A stretch of 64,000 nucleotides of DNA. Source: Alphaproteobacteria bacterium (GTDB lineage Bacteria; Pseudomonadota; Alphaproteobacteria; Caulobacterales; Parvularculaceae). The stretch lies in the NCBI GenBank assembly GCA_016125455.1, contig WGLS01000001.1:372001-436000 (forward strand), written 5' to 3'. The position numbers and the translations under genes were made by a program. This document shows positions 18,482 through 26,407 of this stretch, in pieces. The stretch's first letter is position 1. Each line of letters starts with the position of its first letter. Under the pieces are notes generated by a model, which worked only from the letters and a program-made list of their open reading frames with translations, did not search any database and was not told the DNA's origin.

Positions 18482-19072
18482 ATGTCGATCACCCTCGCAT
18501 CCAGCAGCGCCATCCGCGCCAAGCTTCTTTCGGCTGCGGGCGTCTCGTTCACGGTCGCCCGTCCGGACGTAGACGAAACTGCAATCATCAAGCGCCTGCT
18601 CGATGAACATGCGCCGGTCGACGCCCTGCCGGGCATTCTCGCCCGCAAAAAGGCAATGAGCGTGAATCCGGAAAAGGGCGTCCTCGTGATCGGCGCTGAC
18701 CAGGTGCTGGAGTTCGAAGGCGCCGCCTTTGAAAAGCCGTCAAGCATGACGGAAGCCGGCGAACGACTGCTGGCGATGCAGGGACGCACTCACCGACTGA
18801 TCAATGCGGTTGTTGCGGTACGAGACGGGCAGATCGCCTTTGAGGAAACTGGCATGGTGTCGTTGAAAATGCGCAGTCTCTCGGCGAACGACGTGGCGGC
18901 GTACCTGGCGGAAGCTGGCGAGGAAATCCTTACAAGCGTCGGCGCCTACCAGATAGAGGGGCTTGGCGCCCGTCTGCTTGAACGTATCGACGGCGATTAC
19001 TTCACCGTGCTTGGCCTCAATCTTCTCCCGCTGATTGGCTTCCTGAGGGCCGAAGGCGAGCTGGCGTACTGA
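18482..19072 (+). CDS. maf: Maf family nucleoside triphosphate pyrophosphatase
   Basis: House-cleaning nucleotide pyrophosphatase, 196 residues. N-terminal ITLASSSAIRAKLLSAAGV is the Maf signature with the usual arginine changed in context (SSSAIRAKLL). VLVIGADQVLEF and EKPSSMTEAGERLLAMQG carry the conserved acidic and polar residues, and GAYQIEGLGARLLERIDGDY closes the family pattern. I chose ATG 18482 with GGA seven bases upstream. Its stop overlaps the aroE start by one base (TGATG). Confidence 0.92.
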   Translation: MSITLASSSAIRAKLLSAAGVSFTVARPDVDETAIIKRLLDEHAPVDALPGILARKKAMSVNPEKGVLVIGADQVLEFEGAAFEKPSSMTEAGERLLAMQGRTHRLINAVVAVRDGQIAFEETGMVSLKMRSLSANDVAAYLAEAGEEILTSVGAYQIEGLGARLLERIDGDYFTVLGLNLLPLIGFLRAEGELAY

Positions 19073-19926
19073 TGAGCGAGCCTCGCCTTGCCGCAGTCAT
19101 CGGATCGCCCGTCGCCCATTCCCTGTCCCCGGCGATCCATTCGGCGTGGGCCACGGACAAAGGCGTCGATTATCGTTACGATCAACATGATCCTGGCGTC
19201 GCGGACGGCGGGTTCGAGCGTCTGATCGAGCGGCTGCGCCAAGCTGGTTATGCTGGCGTCAACGTCACAATCCCATTCAAGGAACGCGCCCTCGCTCTCG
19301 CCGGCGTCGCCAGCCAGACAGCGGCCAGCATTGGCGCGGCGAACATGCTGACGTTCGCCGATGACGATATCCATGCGGATAATTCAGACGCTGTTGGTTT
19401 TGCTGAAAGTTGCCGCGCCGCCGGCCTCGCGATTGCGCCGCGCCGCGCGCTTGTACTTGGCGCGGGCGGCGCCGCGCGCGCGATTGTCTTTGCATTAAAG
19501 CACATGCTGAACGTCAAGGATGTCGTGGTTGTGAACCGAACGACCGCGCGAGCCGAAGAGCTTGCGATGGCGTTCGACGTCGATGTCGCCCCGTGGGCAG
19601 CGCGCCACGCCGAAGCGTCCACCTCGGGATTGATCGTCAATACCACGAGCATCGGCATGAAATCAGCTATTACACCGTTCACAGACGAACCATTTATCCG
19701 CTTTGACGGAGTAGAGGCGGCGGCCGTCGATATCGTTTATTCACCGCTTGAAACCCCATTCCTCGCCGCCGCCAGGGCGCACGGGCTCATCGGCGTCGAC
19801 GGCCTTGAAATGCTGATAAGGCAGGCGGCGCCGGGCTTTGAACGCTGGTCTGGCGCGAAAGATCCTGACATCGCGCTCGCTCGGCGGATTTGCGAAGAGA
19901 GTCTCGCCGGAAAGGGGCGCCAATGA
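19072..19926 (+). CDS. aroE: Shikimate dehydrogenase
   Basis: NADPH enzyme of aromatic amino-acid synthesis reducing 3-dehydroshikimate. Substrate motif VIGSPVAHSLSPAIHSAWA, catalytic lysine in GVNVTIPFKERAL, and the NADP loop VLGAGGAARAIVFAL. Length of 284 residues is normal. It overlaps maf by one base and coaE by four bases, showing tight co-translation. Confidence 0.97.
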   Translation: MSEPRLAAVIGSPVAHSLSPAIHSAWATDKGVDYRYDQHDPGVADGGFERLIERLRQAGYAGVNVTIPFKERALALAGVASQTAASIGAANMLTFADDDIHADNSDAVGFAESCRAAGLAIAPRRALVLGAGGAARAIVFALKHMLNVKDVVVVNRTTARAEELAMAFDVDVAPWAARHAEASTSGLIVNTTSIGMKSAITPFTDEPFIRFDGVEAAAVDIVYSPLETPFLAAARAHGLIGVDGLEMLIRQAAPGFERWSGAKDPDIALARRICEESLAGKGRQ

Positions 19927-20516
19927 AACTTGTCGGGCTCACGGGATCGATCGGGATGGGAAAGACCACGGTCACCCGGATGTTCGCTGACCTTGGCGCG
20001 GCAACATGGAACGCAGACGAAGCCGTTCATCGTCTCTATGCGGAGGGCGGAGCCGCGACGCCAGCGATAGAGAAACGCTTCCCGACATCGGTCGTCAACG
20101 GTGCGGTTGACCGCCGCCGGCTGTCCGAACTTGTGTTGGACGATGCAACCGAACTAAAGGCGCTTGAAGAGATTGTTCACCCGCTTGTCGCAGCTGACCG
20201 TCTCCAGGCAATTGAATCCGCCTCTGCGGCCGGCGCCCCAGCGATTGTCCTCGATACCCCGCTTTTGTTTGAAACCGGGGCCGCCACGGCCTTTGACAAG
20301 ATCGTCGTTGTTTCCGCGCCGCCGGACGTCCAGCGCGAACGGGTGTTGTCGCGACCCGACATGACGGAAGGAAAGTTCCTGGCTATTCTAGCGAAACAGA
20401 CGCCCGACGGTGAAAAAAGAGCGAAGGCGGACTATGTGATCGAGACCGGCGGCTCGATCGAAAGAACGCGTCGACGCGTCGTCGAGGTGTGGCGACAGAT
20501 TGTCGACGGCGCCTAG
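19923..20516 (+). CDS. coaE: Dephospho-CoA kinase
   Basis: Last enzyme of coenzyme A synthesis. P-loop GLTGSIGMGKTTVTRMFADLG at the N-terminus, NADEAVHRLY, EEIVHPLV and DTPLLFETG are typical. The ATG at 19923 overlaps the aroE stop; length is 197 residues. In many relatives dnaQ follows directly. Here selO follows on the opposite strand, sharing a CTAG stop overlap, and dnaQ is 29 kb away. Confidence 0.96.
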   Translation: MKLVGLTGSIGMGKTTVTRMFADLGAATWNADEAVHRLYAEGGAATPAIEKRFPTSVVNGAVDRRRLSELVLDDATELKALEEIVHPLVAADRLQAIESASAAGAPAIVLDTPLLFETGAATAFDKIVVVSAPPDVQRERVLSRPDMTEGKFLAILAKQTPDGEKRAKADYVIETGGSIERTRRRVVEVWRQIVDGA

Positions 20517-21970
20517 CGTGCGATATCAAGCGCCGCTTTCATGGCGCGGATATTTGCAAGTTTCGCCTCAAATGCCCCCCAGTCGTCAGCGTCGGCGATC
20601 TTCGACCAGATCGCCTCCACGTCATCAATCAACATGTCGCAGGGCGAAGGTCGGTCAAAATAGTCCGCTTCAAGGCGGTCCGGCCGATCCGGCGCAGCTG
20701 CTTCGAGGATCGAGCGGATAGAGGTGAAGTTCGGGCCGTCGTAAAGCGCGCGAAGAGGGCTGTTCCGTCGCCTGTGCGCCGACGCGACGCCGCAAAACCA
20801 GTCATGAAACACCTGCTGAAACGGCGCCTCCGCCATCTGCATCCAGGTCAATAGGGCGGTCGCATTCTCAAACCCCGCCTTCGGGTCGTCGCCGATCGAC
20901 GCAACGCCAAGCCGACGAGCGAAAGCGTCGGCCATCCCTGTTTCGAGCGTCGGCGCAAACGTCCGCATCGCGTCATTTAGTTTGTCTTCCGGCGCGACAA
21001 GGCTGAGGGCGCCGCCTAGCCGCGAAAGGTTCCATGCCGCCGCGTCCGGCTGGCGGCCATAGGCATAGAGGCCGGTGTGGTCGAAATAGGCGGCGGTGAA
21101 CCCGAAATCGACGGTCGGCAGGAATCGCCAGGGCCCGTAGTCAAAGCTCTCCCCAGTCACGTTCATGTTGTCCGTGTTCAGCACGCCATGAACGAAGCCG
21201 GCGGCCATCCATTGCGCGGCCAGAGCCGCGGTGCGTTCGACAATCCTGGCGAAAAACGCGGAAATGCGGGCGCCGCCATCTTCAATGCCTGAAAGTTCCG
21301 GATAGAAATGATCGATGCAGTAGCCGCAAAGGGCGTCGACTGCTTTGGCGTTCTCCTCAAAGGCGAGGCGTTGAAACGCTCCGAACCTTACATGACTGTG
21401 CCCGAGGCGAACGAGGACCGCCGAACGCGTCGGCGAGGGCTCGTCCTGGCGCTCAAGCGCCTCGCCCGTTTCAATGACGCTGAACGATTTCGAGGTGTTG
21501 ACGCCGAGCGCCTCGAGCATCTCGGTCGCGAGCACCTCCCTGACGGCGCCTTTGAGGGTCAGCCGACCGTCCCCTGACCGCGAGTAAGGCGTCCGGCCAG
21601 ACCCCTTCGTTGCGAGATCGAGGAGCCGGCCGCGGTCGTCTTCGACCTGAGCGAACAAGAACCCGCGGCCGTCGCCTATATCCGGGTTGTAGGCGCGAAA
21701 CTGGTGGCCGTGATAGCGGATCGCCAGCGGGGCTTGGATGTTGCCGGGCAGCGGCTCAAATCTCGCGAAATGCGCGATCCACGCGTCATTCGACAGGTTG
21801 TCCAGCCCGACGCTCGCCGCCGCGGCGTCATTCCGATAGCGGAGGACCGAAGCCGGGAAGCTCGCCGGCGTGACAACGTCGAAGAATGGCGCGCCTGCAG
21901 CATCGCCAAGCGATCGGAAATCCTGACGCGGCTTGTACATGTTCTCGAATTGAGGCCCGCCGATCCGCAC
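20513..21970 (-). CDS. selO: SelO/YdiU family protein adenylyltransferase
   Basis: Pseudokinase-fold enzyme that transfers AMP to protein targets and is linked to oxidative stress. Family motifs: FARFEPLPGNIQAPLAIRYHGHQF, LFAQVEDDRGRLLDLATKGSGRTPYSR, the SGDGRLTLKGAVREVL segment and GFVHGVLNTDNMN (catalytic loop) followed by DYGPWRFLP. Length is 485 residues. The first start is a GTG; an ATG at 21940 inside would shorten it by ten residues. It lacks the C-terminal selenocysteine/cysteine region of the eukaryotic form. Confidence 0.94.
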   Translation of the reverse strand: MRIGGPQFENMYKPRQDFRSLGDAAGAPFFDVVTPASFPASVLRYRNDAAAASVGLDNLSNDAWIAHFARFEPLPGNIQAPLAIRYHGHQFRAYNPDIGDGRGFLFAQVEDDRGRLLDLATKGSGRTPYSRSGDGRLTLKGAVREVLATEMLEALGVNTSKSFSVIETGEALERQDEPSPTRSAVLVRLGHSHVRFGAFQRLAFEENAKAVDALCGYCIDHFYPELSGIEDGGARISAFFARIVERTAALAAQWMAAGFVHGVLNTDNMNVTGESFDYGPWRFLPTVDFGFTAAYFDHTGLYAYGRQPDAAAWNLSRLGGALSLVAPEDKLNDAMRTFAPTLETGMADAFARRLGVASIGDDPKAGFENATALLTWMQMAEAPFQQVFHDWFCGVASAHRRRNSPLRALYDGPNFTSIRSILEAAAPDRPDRLEADYFDRPSPCDMLIDDVEAIWSKIADADDWGAFEAKLANIRAMKAALDIAR

Positions 21971-22026
21971 GTCAACCGGGGCGCGGTAGCCTTGACGCAG
22001 TGCAAAATCGCGGACAGGACAAATGC

Positions 22027-23268
22027 ATGTCCGCTAGACCCGGTACCTTGCCCACCTATGAAGACGTTATCGCCGCCCGCGATCGCACGGCCGGGCGCAT
22101 CATGCGACCGCCTCTCATACGGTCGGAGAAGCTGTCCCAGCTCACTGGCGCTGATATCTGGTTGAAGCTCGAAAACCTGCACTTCACCGGGGCGTTCAAG
22201 GAACGCGGCGCCCTTAACAAGCTCTTGACCCTGACCGCGGCCGAACGATCGGCAGGCGTCGTGGCGGCATCGGCCGGCAATCACGCCCAGGGGCTCGCTC
22301 ACCACGCCAGCAAGCTCGGCGTCGCGGCGACAATCGTCATGCCGAAGACGACGCCTGAGGTTAAGGTGCGGGCGACGCGCGATCTTGGGGCCAAAGTTGA
22401 ATTGATCGGCGCGGTCTATGACGACGCTGCGGACGCCGCCGCTGCCATCTGCGCGCGGACCGGCGCGACATTCGTCCATCCATTTGATGATGCCGCCGTG
22501 ATCGCCGGCCAGGGCGTCATCGGCCTTGAGATGCTTGAGGACATCGCAGCGGCCGGCGGCGGCCTCGACGCGATCATTGCGCCGGTTGGCGGCGGCGGTC
22601 TCGTTTCCGGGATTGCGCTGGCCGTCAGGGGCGCATCGCGCGAGACGATTGAAGTCATTGGCGTCGAGGCGTCGCTATTTCCTTCAATGGCGAACGCGCT
22701 CGACGGCGGCGACCGGCCCGTCGGCGGGGACACGCTCGCGGAGGGCATCGCGGTCCGGAATGTCGGTGAACTGACGGCGCAGATCGTCCGCCAGCATGTA
22801 GACCGCCTGATACAGGTTGACGAGCCTTCGCTCGAGCGATCCCTCAGTCTACTGATGAATGCGCAGAAGGTGCTCGTCGAGGGCGCGGGCGCCGCCGGGC
22901 TCGCCGCGATCCTGAGCGATCGTGAACAGTTTGCCGGGCGCAGCGTCGGGCTTGTCCTGTGCGGCGGCAACATCGACCAGCGCCTGTTGTCAATGATCCT
23001 GATGCGCGATCTTGCTCGGTCGGGCCGCCTGGCCCGCCTGAGGGTGGAGTTGCTGGACGTTCCCGGACAGCTCGTTCGGGTCGCTAGCATCATCGCCGCC
23101 GCCGATGGCAATGTGATCGACGTCGGCCACCACCGGGTCTATTCCGACCTGCCGGCGAAAATGACCTGCATGGACGTCACCATCGACACCGAGGGGCGGG
23201 ATCACCTGAAACGGATCCTTACAGAGCTCGAAATCGCGGGCTATCCCGTCACCATCGCCGACTATTGA
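22027..23268 (+). CDS. Threonine ammonia-lyase with C-terminal ACT domain
   Basis: PLP enzyme deaminating threonine to 2-oxobutyrate. The PLP lysine lies in FTGAFKERGALNKL, ASAGNHAQGLAHHA binds the phosphate region and PVGGGGLVSGIA is the glycine loop. The C-terminal 80 residues (LARLRVELLDVPGQLVRVASI) form a single ACT domain, as in the short TdcB/IlvA type with one regulatory domain. ATG 22027 follows an AGGA ribosome site. Length is 413 residues. It is divergent from selO. Confidence 0.93.
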   Translation: MSARPGTLPTYEDVIAARDRTAGRIMRPPLIRSEKLSQLTGADIWLKLENLHFTGAFKERGALNKLLTLTAAERSAGVVAASAGNHAQGLAHHASKLGVAATIVMPKTTPEVKVRATRDLGAKVELIGAVYDDAADAAAAICARTGATFVHPFDDAAVIAGQGVIGLEMLEDIAAAGGGLDAIIAPVGGGGLVSGIALAVRGASRETIEVIGVEASLFPSMANALDGGDRPVGGDTLAEGIAVRNVGELTAQIVRQHVDRLIQVDEPSLERSLSLLMNAQKVLVEGAGAAGLAAILSDREQFAGRSVGLVLCGGNIDQRLLSMILMRDLARSGRLARLRVELLDVPGQLVRVASIIAAADGNVIDVGHHRVYSDLPAKMTCMDVTIDTEGRDHLKRILTELEIAGYPVTIADY

Positions 23269-23360
23269 GGCGTGCGCCGACCGACGCACTGTTCACGCGC
23301 AATTGAAACGTCGCAAGGTTGGCATACATTCACGCTATGCGGGTTCGGGGGTGGGAGCGT

Positions 23361-25049
23361 ATGGCCGGCGACGTGAAGACTGTATCCAGACAAAGACGGG
23401 TTTCGCCCTTGCGCCTTTGGTCGATGGCCCTGTTGCTGGTATCTGCCGTCATGACCGCGGCGGCGGTCGCCCAGGACCAGACCCGAAGTCTGGCGTTCAC
23501 GGCGCCCGCCCGGGATGGCGTAATCCTCTCCCTGAATGGCCCCGTAACGCCGGCGAGCGCACAGTATCTCGAACGGGAAATCCGCAACGCTGACGCCGCG
23601 GACGCGGAACTCATCGTAATTGAAGTCGACACGCCCGGCGGGCTCGTCGATTCCATGAAGACCATCGTCAAGGCGATCCTCGCGTCGGAAACGCCCGTCG
23701 CGACCTTTGTGTCGCCCCAAGGCGCGCGGTCCGCCAGCGCCGGCCTTTACATCATGTACGCCTCGCACGTGGCCGCGATGTCGCCCTACACGAACACTGG
23801 CGCCGCCACGCCGGTGGAGCTCGGCGGTGGGCCGGCGCGGGAAAACCCGTTCGAAAACGAAACGCCGGTTCCCGACGAAACGCCGGCTGCGGCGCCAGAA
23901 TCCGCTGCCCCGCCTGACGCCGCCGCTCCAGACAACGACGCCCAAGCATCGGGACCGGATGCAGCCGGTCGCGAACGAGGGGCGGCGGACCGCAACGGCG
24001 CTGGCGAGACCGATCGGCCGAGCGGCGAGTTCGCTCGCCGCGCAGAAGAGCTGGTGCGGGAAATTGCGCCGGCGACCAATCGCAACGACCCGGCCGGCGA
24101 AGAACGCTCGTCTCCCTCAATAGCGCCGAGCAGCGACGCCTCCATGCGCGCAAAAATTATCAATGACAGCGTCGCCTACATCCGGGCGCTTGCCGAGGAG
24201 CGCGGCCGGAACGCCGACTGGGCCGAACGCGCCGTGCGCGAAGGCGTATCGGTTACGCACAATGAGGCGCTGTCGCTTGGCGTAGTCGACCTGATCGCCG
24301 ATGACTTGGACGATCTGTTGAGCCAGATTGACGGAAAGTCTGTGTCGACAGTTGCCGGCGACCGCACGCTCAGTACCGTCAATCTCCGCCTCGCCCGCGT
24401 CGAGCCCACGATGCTGGAAAGGATACTCGGGTTCATAGCCAATCCGAACGTCGCGGCCATCCTGATGTCGCTCGCGATTACCGGCATCACAATCGAAATG
24501 TGGAACCCCGGGTCGATTTTCCCCGGCGCCCTCGGCGTCCTTTGCCTCTTTGGCGGGCTCTATGCGTTTCAGGTGCTGCCGTTCAACTGGCTCGGCGTCG
24601 CGCTAATCGGCCTTGGCGTCGTTCTAATGGTGCTTGAGGCGTATACTCCGACATTCGGCGTTGCGGGGTTGGTCGGCCTGCTGACGTTTGCAGGCGGCCT
24701 GTTCGTCGTGTTCCCGGCCGGCTTTGAAATCTCCGTATCCGTAATCGCGACGATCCTTGTGACCGTCGGCGCGCTTCTGGGGCTAGTGCTCTTTGCGGTT
24801 ATCGGCTCGCGCAGCCACGGCCCCCTCATCGGAGCCGAAGCCATCCGCCGCCGAGAAGGCGTCGTTGACCATTGGGACGGCAAGGAAGGCTGGGTCATCG
24901 TCGAGGGCGAACGCTGGCGCGCCCGGTCGGACAAGCCGCTACAGCGGGGGGATCGCGTCCGGGTGCTTGAAGTCGACGGCCTGGTGTTGGTGGTCCGCCA
25001 GATAAAGGCGGGCGGCCTGCTCGCCAGCCTCGCCCCGAGCGAAGCCTGA
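23361..25049 (+). CDS. NfeD1b-type membrane serine protease
   Basis: ClpP-class serine protease fused to membrane segments and an NfeD OB domain. After a signal segment, ELIVIEVDTPGGLVDSMK and the nucleophile region ARSASAGLYIMYA are visible. Then comes a roughly 110-residue proline/alanine/acid-rich linker, DSVAYIRALAEERGRNADWAE, four to five hydrophobic helices and the OB part ending VRQIKAGG. ATG 23361 has GGGAG just upstream; ATG 23337 and TTG 23319 are alternatives. It is followed by a short NfeD and a slipin, the partner usually cleaved by this protease. Confidence 0.92.
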   Translation: MAGDVKTVSRQRRVSPLRLWSMALLLVSAVMTAAAVAQDQTRSLAFTAPARDGVILSLNGPVTPASAQYLEREIRNADAADAELIVIEVDTPGGLVDSMKTIVKAILASETPVATFVSPQGARSASAGLYIMYASHVAAMSPYTNTGAATPVELGGGPARENPFENETPVPDETPAAAPESAAPPDAAAPDNDAQASGPDAAGRERGAADRNGAGETDRPSGEFARRAEELVREIAPATNRNDPAGEERSSPSIAPSSDASMRAKIINDSVAYIRALAEERGRNADWAERAVREGVSVTHNEALSLGVVDLIADDLDDLLSQIDGKSVSTVAGDRTLSTVNLRLARVEPTMLERILGFIANPNVAAILMSLAITGITIEMWNPGSIFPGALGVLCLFGGLYAFQVLPFNWLGVALIGLGVVLMVLEAYTPTFGVAGLVGLLTFAGGLFVVFPAGFEISVSVIATILVTVGALLGLVLFAVIGSRSHGPLIGAEAIRRREGVVDHWDGKEGWVIVEGERWRARSDKPLQRGDRVRVLEVDGLVLVVRQIKAGGLLASLAPSEA

Positions 25050-25066
25050 AAGGATCCAGGCGGCAG

Positions 25067-25381
25067 ATGGGCGTCATCGAAACCTTGCTCGGCGCACCTG
25101 CCGCGGTCATTGCTTGGTCGCTCGCGGCAGGTTTTGGCCTCGTCGTCATCGCCAAGCTACTCGGATTGATTTTCCTGCGCGGCGAGACCGTCCACCGTAT
25201 CGGCGCCTCGCTTGGCGATGGCGAAGCGGTCGTGTCGGAATGGCGTAGCCAATCCACCTTTGGGCGCGTCGATGTCGGCGGCGAGATCTGGCGCGCGACG
25301 TCGACCGACAATCTGAAACCGGGCGACAGGGTCGTCATCACGGGGATGTCCGGGTTGACCGTCGCCGTGCGCAAATCTTGA
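25067..25381 (+). CDS. Short NfeD-like OB-fold membrane protein
   Basis: A 104-residue protein with one N-terminal membrane helix ([25 protein letters not shown]) and an OB-like tail [41 protein letters not shown]. It lies 17 bases after the NfeD1b gene and 52 bases before the slipin gene. It resembles the tail of its neighbour but lacks a protease domain, so a structural partner of the NfeD-slipin complex is likely. Confidence 0.75.
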   Translation: MGVIETLLGAPAAVIAWSLAAGFGLVVIAKLLGLIFLRGETVHRIGASLGDGEAVVSEWRSQSTFGRVDVGGEIWRATSTDNLKPGDRVVITGMSGLTVAVRKS

Positions 25382-25433
25382 TCTATCGACCAAACCACAA
25401 TTAGCCGCGTCCTGCGGCGAACCGGAGGCCAAC

Positions 25434-26186
25434 ATGTCGGGCATCAGCATTTTTGGATTTCTGATCGCGATCGGGTTTTTCCTGATCACAGCCGTCATCA
25501 AGATCCTGCGGGAATACGAACGCGCGGTCATATTCACCCTCGGCCGCGTCGGCCGCCGCTCGGCGGGCCCTGGCATCGTGATCCTGATCCCGGTCATCCA
25601 GCAAATGCGCAAGGTCGACATGCGGACGTTCGTTCATGACGTCCCGACACAGGACGTGATCTCGCGCGACAACGTCTCGGTGAAGGTCAACGCCGTCATC
25701 TACTACCGCGTCGTGGACGCGGTGCGCGCCGTCGTACAGGTCGAGAACTACATGGCCGCGACCAGCCAGCTTGCCCAGACGACCCTGCGGTCGGTCCTCG
25801 GCAAGCACGATCTCGATGAAATGCTGCAAGAGCGAGACAAGCTCAACAAGGACATCCAGGAGATTCTCGATCAGCAGACAGAGTCGTGGGGCATCAAGGT
25901 CTCGAACGTCGAGATCAAGCATGTCGACGTCGACCCCTCGATGATCCGGGCAATCGCGAAGCAGGCCGAGGCGGAACGAGAACGGCGCGCCAAGGTCATC
26001 CTCGCCGACGGCGAACAACAGGCCGCCACGAAACTCGCCGAGGCGGCTGAAATTCTCGCGTCCTCGAAAGGCGCAATGGAGCTCAGATATCTCAACTCTC
26101 TGCAGGAAATCGCCGGGGACCGAACAAACACGATCGTCTTCCCGTTCAACATTCAGGACGCAGCCGACATGCTGCGGCGCAGCTAA
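25434..26186 (+). CDS. Slipin (SPFH/stomatin-like membrane protein)
   Basis: SPFH-domain membrane scaffold, 250 residues. An N-terminal membrane segment is followed by [54 protein letters not shown] and [20 protein letters not shown], all stomatin hallmarks. The region [15 protein letters not shown] is typical of slipin 2. It ends the NfeD1b-NfeD-slipin operon, a pairing known to regulate membrane microdomains. Confidence 0.95.
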   Translation: MSGISIFGFLIAIGFFLITAVIKILREYERAVIFTLGRVGRRSAGPGIVILIPVIQQMRKVDMRTFVHDVPTQDVISRDNVSVKVNAVIYYRVVDAVRAVVQVENYMAATSQLAQTTLRSVLGKHDLDEMLQERDKLNKDIQEILDQQTESWGIKVSNVEIKHVDVDPSMIRAIAKQAEAERERRAKVILADGEQQAATKLAEAAEILASSKGAMELRYLNSLQEIAGDRTNTIVFPFNIQDAADMLRRS

Positions 26187-26269
26187 AGGCGAAATCCTCC
26201 GCTCGCGGCCAAAGTGGCTATCGTCCCGATACTGAATTAGGACGACTGTCCAAATAACGTTTGCTTGTT

Positions 26270-26285
26270 GTTGCTATATTGCAAC
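26270..26285. promoter_or_regulatory. Inverted repeat over possible -10 of TonB-receptor gene
   Basis: GTTGC-TATATT-GCAAC. The central TATATT could be a -10 box, so a protein bound here would block transcription of the receptor 122 bases downstream. No good -35 was found. Low certainty. Confidence 0.35.
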
Positions 26286-26407
26286 GAAGCGATCCTTTGA
26301 GCCGAGGCGATCGATTAGCCCCTGACGAGCGCACGGCACCTCGTGCATATTTCCGTCACAATAAGGTGAGCGGAACATCGGGCCGCCCGCCGCAGGGAGG
26401 ATGCAAC

